The notes under the pieces: generated by a model | Database searches by the model: none | Told to the model about the DNA's origin: nothing | Seen by the model: only the letters and a program-made list of their open reading frames with translations | Position numbers and translations under genes: made by a program | Assembly: GCA_017503945.1 (NCBI GenBank) | Contig: JAFVSB010000109.1 | Span: forward strand, 1-9,922 | Reading direction: 5' to 3' | Source of the DNA: Clostridia bacterium | Lineage (GTDB): Bacteria; Bacillota; Clostridia; UMGS1810 | Length of the DNA stretch: 9,922 bases | Shown: positions 1-7,461 of the stretch, one piece after another | Position numbering within the stretch: position 1 is the stretch's first letter | Layout: each line of letters starts with the position of its first letter

Positions 1-705
1 ACTGATGCAAAAACCTGCTTTGCTTGTGCTGCCTGTTTTAAGACCAGTGCATCCATCGTAAAATCTAACCAATTTATTAGTGTTGGAAAGCATAAACTGC
101 CCATTTCGAAGCGAATCCATCCATATGGTTGTAAATTCAAATATATCATCATATTTCATAAGTTCTCTTGACATAAGTGCAATGTCATACGCACACGAAT
201 AGTGTCCGTCGGCATCAAGACCGTTGCAATTTACAAAGTTTGTGTTTTCCATGCCAAGCTCTTTGGCCTTTTGATTCATTCGCTGCACAAATGCTTCTTC
301 GCTGCCGCTTATGTGTTCACCAAGTGCAACTGCCGCATCATTGCCCGATGCTACAGCTATACCTTTGAGGATATCGCGAACACTCATTTGCTCGCCTTCG
401 TCGAGAAAAATGGTGGAGCCTCCATAGCTTTTTGCATGAGAGGTGCCAATTATAGTGTCATCATATGAAAGGTTGCCGCAACTTATTTCTTCCATTGCCA
501 AAAGCATGGTCATTATTTTTGTCACACTTGCCAGAGGTCTTTGGTCATGAATGTTTTTTTCATAAAGAATCTTTCCTGTAGAATAGTCCATCAAAAGAGC
601 TGATGGCGCGCTTACATCAATTGCAATTTCCTCGGCATGGATACTGCACATTCCAAAGCTTAATACAAACACTATACAGATTGCAATAATTCTTACAACT
701 TTCAT
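1..705 (-). CDS. D-alanyl-D-alanine carboxypeptidase, DacF/PBP5-type serine enzyme (3' end cut by window)
   Basis: Low-molecular-weight penicillin-binding protein that removes the terminal D-Ala from peptidoglycan stem peptides outside the membrane. I translated 235 codons from the ATG at 705; the frame is still open at the window edge, so the C-terminus is missing. Residues 1-24 form a signal peptide: basic start (MKVVR), hydrophobic core, and likely type I cleavage after SIHA before EE. All three S11 peptidase motifs are present: SVTK at 60-63 (nucleophile Ser60, Lys63), SGN at 120-122 and KTG at 223-225 (GLKTGSTSKAGF context). The start is supported by GGTGAT six bases upstream. It lies 68 bp behind the lipase gene on the same strand with no hairpin terminator between, so co-transcription is possible. 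DacF versus DacA/DacB assignment needs the missing C-terminal part. The class is secure. Confidence 0.93.
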   Translation of the reverse strand, partial: MKVVRIIAICIVFVLSFGMCSIHAEEIAIDVSAPSALLMDYSTGKILYEKNIHDQRPLASVTKIMTMLLAMEEISCGNLSYDDTIIGTSHAKSYGGSTIFLDEGEQMSVRDILKGIAVASGNDAAVALGEHISGSEEAFVQRMNQKAKELGMENTNFVNCNGLDADGHYSCAYDIALMSRELMKYDDIFEFTTIWMDSLRNGQFMLSNTNKLVRFYDGCTGLKTGSTSKAGFCIS

Positions 706-773
706 TTAAACATCACCCATACAATGGATATGAAAGTGGACAAAATGTTTATTACAAACCATGCAAATTTAAT

Positions 774-2225
774 TTATTTGGTTGGATTATATGCTCTCAG
801 CCATGCAAGGTAGGTTTCGGGATAGTGTGATTTGGTATTGAGAGTCAGACCGCCTTTTGAAAAAGCATTTAAGACTTTTTGAAATATGCCCGAATCAACA
901 CTGTTTATTATCACCTCATCGGCATTGGCAACGCCATGAAATTCCAAAAGCGTTATAACATACAAAACCTCTTTGGGTATTTTAACGCCAAGCTCATTTA
1001 ACTCTATCACATATTCGTTGTTGAAAATTTTTGATATTGCTTTTTTTGCTCTGTTGCCATATTTGCCTATGAAATAATCAGAAAAGCCCACACTGCGCCA
1101 TGTGTCGCCTTCTTTTGTTTTTGTCATCATATATTGCACCAAATCTTTGAAAACCGACTCATATTTTGTTGAAAATTCCTCTCTTGTCTGCGAAAACATG
1201 AGCATGATATCAGTTAGCATGTCAAAGTTTTCAAAGCTTGCCATGTTGTAATGTGTACCAGTAAGATTATGATACTGCCGTGTGACATTATCATATAGCT
1301 TTTTCATCTCTTCGCTTTCATCATAAAGCGGGAAAACAATGTCATATCCTGCCCTCTTAAATCCCCATTGAGAAGGAGGAATGGCTGTTATTGCATCATA
1401 TGGATTGATGATGTTATGGATGTTGTTTTGATTTTTAATAGGATTGACGGTTGTGAGAGGAGTAGCAAAGGTATATGCAAGCACTGAGATGTCGGCTGAG
1501 GATTTTTGGCTCAGTTTGGAAGAGATAATGTTTGCAATTGCAGCTCCGCGACTATAGCCTGTTATCCACAATCGAACCTTGCCTCCGCCACAGTGCTGCG
1601 ACATATACTTTTCAACATAGTCTATAATACGATTTGCAGCACTTTCAAACCCTACATGGTAGTCTGAATTTGTGCCCACTTTAAAATTATCGGCCCATTC
1701 AGCACCATAGCCACCACCTCTTACTGACACGATTACAAGGTATTTATCTTCATTTTCTCCTGTGAATTTTCTAAGTCCGATACCAAATGCAGCTTTTGAA
1801 GCTTCACTGTTGAGCGATACATCATAGCCAACAAACTGTTGTTTTGAAAGACCAAGTTCATCAAAGCAGTTTTTTATTGAATCTTCGCGTCCAAAGCTGC
1901 CGTTATCACCCCAATGTGATTGGGTATCACCTGCTGAAAAAGCTGATGCTGCCAAACCAAAAGATGCCAGCGCCAGATTATGATTATACTCTTTTGGGTC
2001 GGCAAAGATTTCTTTTTCACTAATTATAAATTTGTCACTCACATGCACTCCGCTTCCGCCTTTTAGTGACATCAATACCGTTAACTCCTGCCCCTTACTT
2101 CCATCTTGGGAAGCTACTTTTGCATTGGAAGTGTTTTTGACAAAAAAATATGACATGATAGCTCCAGTTAGCGCGACAATTAATGTCAGAGACAAAACCT
2201 TTATCCCCTTTCTATGCAACACCAT
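774..2225 (-). CDS. membrane-anchored lipase/esterase of the class 3 lipase (alpha/beta-hydrolase) type
   Basis: Predicted serine hydrolase facing the outside of the cell; the substrate is unknown, with a lipid or ester being likely. Residues are numbered from the codon at 2228. Residues 9-30 are one hydrophobic segment after a basic start, serving as signal anchor or uncleaved signal peptide. The nucleophile elbow is GYSRG at 224-228 (Ser226), preceded by a hydrophobic strand (VRLWIT). The likely acid is Asp278 in NPYDAIT and the likely base is His468 in SHYPETYLAWL near the C-terminus, giving the Ser-Asp-His order of this fold. The length (about 483 aa) exceeds the minimal domain because of a long helical insert at about 300-450. 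Start is ambiguous: the AGGAG motif runs into a GTG at 2228 and sits only 2 bases before the ATG at 2225; GTG 2222 or TTG 2219 would have better spacing. I chose the ATG. The carboxypeptidase gene follows at 68 bp. Confidence 0.8.
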   Translation of the reverse strand: MVLHRKGIKVLSLTLIVALTGAIMSYFFVKNTSNAKVASQDGSKGQELTVLMSLKGGSGVHVSDKFIISEKEIFADPKEYNHNLALASFGLAASAFSAGDTQSHWGDNGSFGREDSIKNCFDELGLSKQQFVGYDVSLNSEASKAAFGIGLRKFTGENEDKYLVIVSVRGGGYGAEWADNFKVGTNSDYHVGFESAANRIIDYVEKYMSQHCGGGKVRLWITGYSRGAAIANIISSKLSQKSSADISVLAYTFATPLTTVNPIKNQNNIHNIINPYDAITAIPPSQWGFKRAGYDIVFPLYDESEEMKKLYDNVTRQYHNLTGTHYNMASFENFDMLTDIMLMFSQTREEFSTKYESVFKDLVQYMMTKTKEGDTWRSVGFSDYFIGKYGNRAKKAISKIFNNEYVIELNELGVKIPKEVLYVITLLEFHGVANADEVIINSVDSGIFQKVLNAFSKGGLTLNTKSHYPETYLAWLRAYNPTK

Positions 2226-2338
2226 CACTCCTTTCTACTGTTGTATATTTTATCCTTATATTATTTTTTTAGCACATATTATCAGCAAAAAAGCAATGAA
2301 GTTGTTTTCTCCGTTTTATGTTTATGATGTCATATCAT

Positions 2339-2377
2339 AAAAAAATTCCCATGATGGTTTATATCATGGGAATTTTT
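2339..2377 (-). terminator. rho-independent terminator of htrA
   Basis: A perfect 15-bp inverted repeat (aaaaattcccatgat at 2341-2355 and its complement at 2363-2377) encloses a 7-base loop. Read on the minus strand it begins 3 bases after the htrA stop codon and ends in a run of seven T. The plus strand also shows a broken T run after the stem, but no plus-strand gene reads into it. It separates htrA from the lipase gene downstream. Confidence 0.9.
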
Positions 2378-2380
2378 GTT

Positions 2381-3790
2381 TTATTGTGCAGTGCCGGGAT
2401 TTTCTTCACCAAGGATTATCTTGAGATTTACATATTCTCCTCGTCTGTATATTTTCACAGAGATTTCATCACCGGGCGCTTTCTTGTTTTTGATTTCGTT
2501 TATATCATCAACTGTTTCAACAGGCTCGCCTTCACATTCGATAATAATATCAGAAATCTTGACGCCCGCCATATGTGCAGGACCATTTGGTGTAAGGCTC
2601 GACACATATACACCCACTTTAAGGTTATACGCCTGGGCATCTTCTTTGGTTACAGCTCTGCCTGCAATGCCGATTACAGGGCGGCCAGTGACATATCCAT
2701 TGGTGATGAGCTCCTGTATTATGGGCTTTGCTTCATCAATGGGGATAGCAAAACCGAGACCCTCGAGAGTGCTGGAAGAAATTTTGGCAGTGTTGATGCC
2801 TATAAGATGGCCATATTCATTGACAAGTGCACCGCCGGAATTACCGGGATTGATTGCCGCATCTGTCTGAATGAGGTTCATTGTTTTATTGTCGATAGTG
2901 ACGGAACGGTTAAGACCGCTGATGATGCCTTGTGTTGTAGTGCCTGCAAATTCCTGACCCAGGGGATTGCCTATGGCGATTGCTGTTTCGCCAACTCTGA
3001 GATCGGAGCTTGTGCCCATTTGTGCAAATGTGAGACCAGAGGCTTCGATTTTGACAACTGCCAAATCGGTGGAAGCGTCCTTTCCTATAACCTTGCCCTC
3101 ATATTCTTCGCCTGTGTTGAGTATGACAGAGATTTTGGTGGCATTTTCTACAACATGATTATTAGTGACAATGTATCCATCGGCACTGATTATTACACCC
3201 GATCCGCTTGATTGCTCGATTTCTTCATTCAGGTCACCGCCAAAGAAACCATAGTAGCCATAAGCATTTCCGTAGGTGGTTTTGTTGATGACGCCAACAA
3301 CTGCCGGTCCAACCTTGTCAACAATTTCGGGAGTTGTGAGAGCTTCGCCATTAATTGTGTTTACTTTGGCCTGAGTGCCGGAAACAAATTTTTCAGATGT
3401 GCGGATATTATCTTCGACCGAGGCATAGGAAGTGTTATTGAGTGACGCACCTGGTGAGATTTTTTTAAATGCTTCAAGATTGGATATCACAGCACCGCCT
3501 GTTATGGAAACAAATGCCGTGGCAACAAGCGCAATTATTGCAACAGGAACAGAAATATATTTTTTCTTTTTGGGTGCTTTATATTGAGTGTGAAAAAATG
3601 GGTCATTCTGATTTTGGTAAATTGAGTTCATGTAATATGAATCAGATGGTGTTTCATCTTCTATTGGGATATACTTTGGCTCATCATTATATGGGAGTGT
3701 TTCAAATTTATCCTCTGAAATATTGAGCTCGTTCTGGGAAGAATCATTGTTGTCAAACTGTTCAAAATCATTGTGATTATTTTCATTCAT
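2381..3790 (-). CDS. htrA: HtrA/DegP-type membrane-anchored serine protease with PDZ domain
   Basis: Surface quality-control protease that degrades or refolds misfolded exported proteins. The 469-residue protein has an acidic, Asn-rich cytoplasmic N-terminus (1-70), a basic patch KAPKKKK (71-77), a membrane segment (about 79-101), a trypsin-like S1C protease domain (about 150-360) and one PDZ domain (about 370-460). The catalytic triad is visible: His212 in TNNHVVE, Asp242 in STDLAVVKI and Ser318 in NPGNSGGALV. The size and single-PDZ layout match Firmicute HtrA proteins such as those of Bacillus. The start ATG has GGAGG nine bases upstream. A candidate promoter lies just upstream and a strong terminator directly follows, so it can be a monocistronic unit. 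It sits 87 bp behind a two-component system, which suggests that pair may regulate it. The family is certain; the choice among HtrA paralogues is not. Confidence 0.96.
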   Translation of the reverse strand: MNENNHNDFEQFDNNDSSQNELNISEDKFETLPYNDEPKYIPIEDETPSDSYYMNSIYQNQNDPFFHTQYKAPKKKKYISVPVAIIALVATAFVSITGGAVISNLEAFKKISPGASLNNTSYASVEDNIRTSEKFVSGTQAKVNTINGEALTTPEIVDKVGPAVVGVINKTTYGNAYGYYGFFGGDLNEEIEQSSGSGVIISADGYIVTNNHVVENATKISVILNTGEEYEGKVIGKDASTDLAVVKIEASGLTFAQMGTSSDLRVGETAIAIGNPLGQEFAGTTTQGIISGLNRSVTIDNKTMNLIQTDAAINPGNSGGALVNEYGHLIGINTAKISSSTLEGLGFAIPIDEAKPIIQELITNGYVTGRPVIGIAGRAVTKEDAQAYNLKVGVYVSSLTPNGPAHMAGVKISDIIIECEGEPVETVDDINEIKNKKAPGDEISVKIYRRGEYVNLKIILGEENPGTAQ

Positions 3791-3825
3791 GTTTAAAATC
3801 CTCCGAATATAAAAAATCTACTATG

Positions 3826-3854
3826 ATTATATTGTAATTTATATTTTTTAAGAA
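3826..3854 (-). promoter_or_regulatory. candidate sigma-A promoter of htrA
   Basis: On the minus strand, a perfect -10 box TATAAT (3826-3831) is preceded, at 17 bases, by a weak -35 box TTCTTA (3849-3854, three of six consensus positions). The predicted transcription start is about 30 bases ahead of the htrA ATG, leaving room for the GGAGG site. A strong -10 with a poor -35 fits a promoter that needs an activator, but in DNA this AT-rich such matches also arise by chance. Confidence 0.5.
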
Positions 3855-3877
3855 ATTATGAATAAAGTGTAAAAAAT

Positions 3878-5293
3878 CTACGAAAGTGCTATGGTGAAAA
3901 CAAATCGTGTGCACTTTCCCGGTATGCTTTCCACTTTAATTGTTTCATCATGTGCATCAATTATGCGCTTTACGATATACAGTCCAAGCCCTATTCCGCT
4001 TTTATCTGAGCTGCGTGAGTCATCTGTTTTATAAAATCTTTCCCACACAAAGTTTATCTTTTCCTTGTCTATGCCTTCGCCGCTGTTTTCTACTGTAAAG
4101 AGGCATTTGTCGTGGTGTTCCTCTATTTTTAAAACGATATATCCGTTTTCAGGAGTAAACTTGACTGCATTGTGTATCAGATTGATGAGCACCTGGGTAT
4201 ATGAGTCTCTATCAGCATTTACTATACATTTTTCGGTGTGAAATTCCAAAGATACATCAATGTTTTTGTCGGTTATCTCTTTTTCAAAATTTATAAGAAC
4301 AATTTTGGAAAGCTCTGATATGTCAAAATCGGTTCGTTTGATTTGTTGCTTGCCGCTTTCAATTCTCGAAACATCGAGCAATTCATTTACAATGCGCGAA
4401 AGCCTTTTTGTCTCCGACAAAACGATTTTGAGATATTTGTCACTTTCTTCACGAGGGATTGTACCGTCAAGTATACCCTCCACAAAGCCCGAGATAGATG
4501 TCATGGGTGTGCGCAATTCGTGCGATACATCAGATATAAAAGAAGAACGAATTTTTTCAAAATGTTCAAGACTATCTGCCATGTTATTGACATTGAGAGC
4601 AAGCTCGCCAAGCTCGTTTGATGAAGAATAAGCAACTCTGCTTTTAAAATTACCCTTGGCAAAGGATTTTAGTGCATTATTGATTTTGCGCAGAGGCGAA
4701 GTGATGTTGCGAGAGAAAAAATACAGAAAAATTGCCATGAAGACAAGCGCAGCAAGCTCCATAATAAGAATTTCAAGCAGCAACTTCATATATTGTCCCG
4801 ATGCGCTGGGCATATTTTTGGTGCAAAAAATCATCCAGGCTTCTTTGCCAAATTCACTGCTTACAATTTCTCCTATGGTGATAGTGCGACCAGGATATAT
4901 GCCGCTGAGCATGTTGTAAGAGCGAATAGTCGGGTTGCTTCCAAGCTCAGAGATAGCGGACATTATGTGCGGTTTTGCCTGCGAAGGCAAAATGTCAACA
5001 TCTGACCACACGATATCGCCGTTTTGTGTGGTAATGAGCAAATTATACTTGCTGTAGTGAGAAAATTGCTGCATGGATTCGTCAAAAAGCTTCATCATGC
5101 GGCTGGTGCTGAAATCAAGAGACATTTGCGTGATGGGTTTTACGTGGCGTATAAACTCGCCCATGTCTTTGTAGGATTCCGCTTCAAAACTTGTTTTTAC
5201 GGTGTAGAAAAAAACTATGGTTACTACAAGAAGCGATATAAGCATAACGGCGAGCGAGCCGAAAATCATGCTTTTGATAACACTTTTTCTCAT
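3878..5293 (-). CDS. sensor histidine kinase of a two-component system (HAMP, HisKA, HATPase_c)
   Basis: Membrane sensor that autophosphorylates and passes phosphate to the response regulator encoded just upstream. The 471 residues show: membrane segment 1 (about 9-31), an extracellular sensing region (about 32-168) without a motif I recognise, membrane segment 2 (about 169-193), HAMP linker (about 194-247), a dimerisation/phosphoacceptor helix with His258 in SHELRTP, and a complete ATPase domain with N box around Asn375 (LIHNAVKFT), G1 (NSGEGI 403-408), F box (WERFYK 417-422) and G2 (GIGLGLYI 433-440). All catalytic motifs are intact. Its ATG overlaps the stop of the regulator gene by 4 bases (ATGA), typical of translational coupling, and GAGG lies 7 bases upstream inside the regulator gene. 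The signal is unknown; the adjacency to htrA suggests envelope or secretion stress. Confidence 0.95.
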   Translation of the reverse strand: MRKSVIKSMIFGSLAVMLISLLVVTIVFFYTVKTSFEAESYKDMGEFIRHVKPITQMSLDFSTSRMMKLFDESMQQFSHYSKYNLLITTQNGDIVWSDVDILPSQAKPHIMSAISELGSNPTIRSYNMLSGIYPGRTITIGEIVSSEFGKEAWMIFCTKNMPSASGQYMKLLLEILIMELAALVFMAIFLYFFSRNITSPLRKINNALKSFAKGNFKSRVAYSSSNELGELALNVNNMADSLEHFEKIRSSFISDVSHELRTPMTSISGFVEGILDGTIPREESDKYLKIVLSETKRLSRIVNELLDVSRIESGKQQIKRTDFDISELSKIVLINFEKEITDKNIDVSLEFHTEKCIVNADRDSYTQVLINLIHNAVKFTPENGYIVLKIEEHHDKCLFTVENSGEGIDKEKINFVWERFYKTDDSRSSDKSGIGLGLYIVKRIIDAHDETIKVESIPGKCTRFVFTIALS

Positions 5294-5979
5294 TGCTTCA
5301 CCTCAAATTTGTAGCCTACGCCCCAAATTGTCCGCAGCAGCCATTTGTCTGACGCGCCGTCGATTTTTTCTCTTATTCGTTTTACATGCACATCCACTGT
5401 GCGTGAATCGCCATAATAATCATAACCCCAAACCTCATTGAGAAGCTGATCGCGGGTGTAAACTTTATTGGGATGCGAACACAAAAAAGTGAGAAGTTCA
5501 AATTCTTTTGGCGGAACATCAACCGCATTGCCATTGACTTTCATCTCATATGTACTCTTGTTGAGATACAAATTTTCAAAATTCATGGCGCCATCGTCTA
5601 CTTCTTCTGCGCCCGCCCTTCTGAGCACGGCTTTGAGCCTTGCCAAAAGCTCCTTGGTCTCAAATGGCTTTACGATATAATCATCGGCACCTATTTCAAG
5701 AGCAAGGACTTTGTCGATGGTTTCCCCTTTGGCAGTGAGCATTATAACCGGAATCATGCTTGTTTTTCTGATTTGCTTGAGCACTTCCACACCATCGAGT
5801 CCTGGCATCATAATGTCGAGAATTATTGCACTATAGCAGTCTTTTTTGGCCTCGCTGAGCGCACTTATACCATCATAAACGCAAAATGATTCATAGCCGT
5901 CTTTTTCAAGATATAGCCTGAGCAATTCACATATGTTTTTATCATCATCGGCTACAAGAATTTTGTTGTGGGTAAGCAT
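5290..5979 (-). CDS. OmpR/PhoB-family response regulator
   Basis: DNA-binding partner of the adjacent histidine kinase. The 229 residues form an N-terminal receiver domain (about 5-118) with acidic pocket DDD 11-13, phosphoacceptor Asp55 in LDIMMPGLDG, Thr82 (LTA) and Lys104 (VKP), followed by a winged-helix Trans_reg_C domain (about 130-227) with the typical stretch TVDVHVKRIREKI and the C-terminal WGVGYKF. All phosphorylation residues are present, so it should be a conventional switch. The start is well supported by AAGGAG with an 8-base spacer. The stop overlaps the kinase start by 4 bases, and the mutase gene ends only 25 bp upstream, so the three genes are probably one transcript. The target genes are unknown; htrA downstream is the first candidate. 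Confidence 0.96.
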   Translation of the reverse strand: MLTHNKILVADDDKNICELLRLYLEKDGYESFCVYDGISALSEAKKDCYSAIILDIMMPGLDGVEVLKQIRKTSMIPVIMLTAKGETIDKVLALEIGADDYIVKPFETKELLARLKAVLRRAGAEEVDDGAMNFENLYLNKSTYEMKVNGNAVDVPPKEFELLTFLCSHPNKVYTRDQLLNEVWGYDYYGDSRTVDVHVKRIREKIDGASDKWLLRTIWGVGYKFEVKQ

Positions 5980-6004
5980 TCAAACCACTCCTTGTTTTAA
6001 TATG

Positions 6005-7216
6005 TTAGGATAATAGTCTCTCCATAAGCTTATAACCCTCTTTAACAACAAGTCCTGCCTTGGCGGCAGTTTCTTCGGTGAAGGAGGCAATGCCATCACC
6101 AAGAGCTTTGGTGCTGTCATATATGAGATAAGGCACTGCATCGCGAGTGTGAGTGCGAAGTGCAAGCGGTGTGGGATGATCGGGCAAAATCATCATGCGG
6201 AAATCTATGCCTTGTTTTTTGAGTTCACCAATTAAAAATCCTACAACTTTTTCATCAATCAATTCGATAGATTTCACTTTGTTTTCGATTTCTGCTCTAT
6301 GACCACATTCATCGGGAGCTTCCATGTGCACAAAGACATAATCACTTCCTGATGTTATCGCATCAAGGCAAGCCTTGGCTTTGCCGTCAAAATTGGTGTG
6401 AATGTTGCCTGTGGCACCCTCTACATCAATAGACTCAAGACCTGCGCATATTCCTATGCCTTTGATAAGATCAACCGCCGATATGACACTACCCTTAATG
6501 CCATGAAGTGACTCAAAGTTTTCGAGCGATGGTTTGCGACCTTCACCCCAAATCCATATGGAATTGGCTTTTTTGAGGCCTCTTTGAGCGCGGGCAAGGT
6601 TTACGGGGTGATTATTTAAAATGTCATAGCTTTTTTTCATCATCTCAGCCAAAGGGGCACCGTTGATGCCCTTGGGAAGATAATCCCCTACCCTGCGCTC
6701 GAGCACATCATGAGGAGGTGTGAGGTCAAATTCATCGGGACCATTGTCCCACACAAGAGCATGACGATAGCTTACACCCGGATAAAAAGAAAACTTATCA
6801 TCTGAAAAAGCTTCGGCAACTGCCAAAATTAACTCGCGCGCTTCTTCGGTTGATATTTCATCGGCACTGTGATCAGTGATTATTTTATCTTCATAATTTT
6901 CTTCATCTTCTGTGATGTTTACTACATTGCATCTGAAGATCATATCAGTGGGTTTGATATCGATGCCCATGCTGACAGCTTCAAGAGGCGAACGGCCTGT
7001 GTAGCATTTTAGCGGATCATAGCCCATGGCAGATAAATTAGCCACATCACTGCCGGGAGAGAGGGACTCGGGCACATTGTATGCCAGACCCACCTCAGAT
7101 TTTGCAGCCAGAGAGTCGATGTTTGGCTTGTGAGCCACCTGCATTGGAGTTTTTCCGCCGAGTTCATCCACAGGATAATCTGCCATGCCATCGGCAAGTA
7201 TTACTATGTACTTCAT
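6005..7216 (-). CDS. archaeal-type cofactor-independent phosphoglycerate mutase (ApgM family; possibly the proposed homoserine kinase subgroup)
   Basis: Member of the alkaline phosphatase superfamily that in its characterised form interconverts 3- and 2-phosphoglycerate with two metal ions. The 403 residues carry the metal and phosphate sites: Asp9 in ILADGM, the phosphoserine candidate Ser56 in SPGSDVANLSAMGYDP, the HMEAPDECGH motif at 297-306, Asp346-His347 in LPDHPTP and His356 in RTHTRDAVP. It is shorter than the GpmI enzyme of about 510 residues, as expected for ApgM. A bacterial branch of this family has been proposed as an alternative homoserine kinase because it clusters with threonine genes; no such genes are visible here, so the reaction stays open. 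The start has AAAGGA nine bases upstream. It leads a probable operon with the two-component genes, which is an unusual partnership. Confidence 0.9.
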   Translation of the reverse strand: MKYIVILADGMADYPVDELGGKTPMQVAHKPNIDSLAAKSEVGLAYNVPESLSPGSDVANLSAMGYDPLKCYTGRSPLEAVSMGIDIKPTDMIFRCNVVNITEDEENYEDKIITDHSADEISTEEARELILAVAEAFSDDKFSFYPGVSYRHALVWDNGPDEFDLTPPHDVLERRVGDYLPKGINGAPLAEMMKKSYDILNNHPVNLARAQRGLKKANSIWIWGEGRKPSLENFESLHGIKGSVISAVDLIKGIGICAGLESIDVEGATGNIHTNFDGKAKACLDAITSGSDYVFVHMEAPDECGHRAEIENKVKSIELIDEKVVGFLIGELKKQGIDFRMMILPDHPTPLALRTHTRDAVPYLIYDSTKALGDGIASFTEETAAKAGLVVKEGYKLMERLLS

Positions 7217-7235
7217 ATAAGCATATCCTTTCGCT

Positions 7236-7264
7236 TAGCCACTCAATAGCTTTGAAATGGCTAT
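7236..7264 (-). other. small competing inverted repeats in the mutase leader
   Basis: In the untranslated leader of the mutase gene, TAGCCA (7258-7263 read on the minus strand) can pair with TGGCTA (7236-7241). An overlapping alternative pairs ATAGC (7260-7264) with GCTAT (7246-7250). The two stems are mutually exclusive, and the longer one ends about 6 bases before the ribosome-binding site. The stems are only 5-6 bp, so chance is a fair explanation. Confidence 0.25.
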
Positions 7265-7278
7265 ATTTTTACAAGTAT

Positions 7279-7307
7279 ATTATGCTACAAATTCCAAAAA
7301 AAATCTA
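7279..7307 (-). promoter_or_regulatory. weak candidate promoter of the mutase / two-component operon
   Basis: On the minus strand, a -10-like CATAAT (7279-7284) lies 17 bases after TAGATT (7302-7307), a poor -35. An overlapping -10 alternative is TATACT (7274-7279). The transcript would start near 7270, giving a leader of about 55 bases. No better promoter is visible between the two divergent genes on this strand, so the location is plausible while the exact boxes are uncertain. Confidence 0.3.
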
Positions 7308-7398
7308 CCCCTAAATTCAAAATTTATATAAAAAATTAAAAAACACAGATAATATTGCTGTGAATTTAAGATAAAGTTTTTTAAACTGAATAATTAAC

Positions 7399-7427
7399 TT
7401 GCAAAAACCAAGTATTTAGTATATAAT
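7399..7427 (+). promoter_or_regulatory. sigma-A promoter of galE
   Basis: A -35 box TTGCAA (7399-7404, five of six consensus bases), a 17-base spacer and a perfect -10 box TATAAT (7422-7427) make a near-consensus vegetative promoter. The predicted start is about 7434, leaving a leader of roughly 28 bases. The -10 box lies over the first codon of the longest open frame, which confirms that galE starts further downstream at 7462. Confidence 0.85.
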
Positions 7428-7461
7428 GTTATTGCATTATTATATGAAAGGGATGGTATTG

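Noticed and set aside
2318..3211. A 297-codon open frame on the plus strand opposite htrA
   Set aside because: It lies antisense to an unmistakable HtrA protease, lacks a ribosome-binding site, has Cys-rich composition without any domain, and begins inside the terminator region. It is a shadow frame.
3847..3852. A TTTAAG half-site near the htrA promoter as a CiaR box
   Set aside because: The CiaR site needs two TTTAAG copies five bases apart; only one is present, on the opposite strand to htrA, so the match is not meaningful.
5473..5889. A 138-codon plus-strand frame opposite the response regulator
   Set aside because: It is a mirror of the conserved receiver and winged-helix codons, with no start signal or recognisable domain.
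7344..7362. cacag/ctgtg inverted repeat in the galE upstream region as an operator
   Set aside because: The stem is only 5 bp with a 9-base centre in very AT-rich DNA; nothing else supports a binding site.
7426..7461. Upstream in-frame extension of GalE to 7426
   Set aside because: The first codon sits in the -10 box of the promoter, and the AAAGGG site points to the ATG at 7462, where the family's conserved N-terminus begins.
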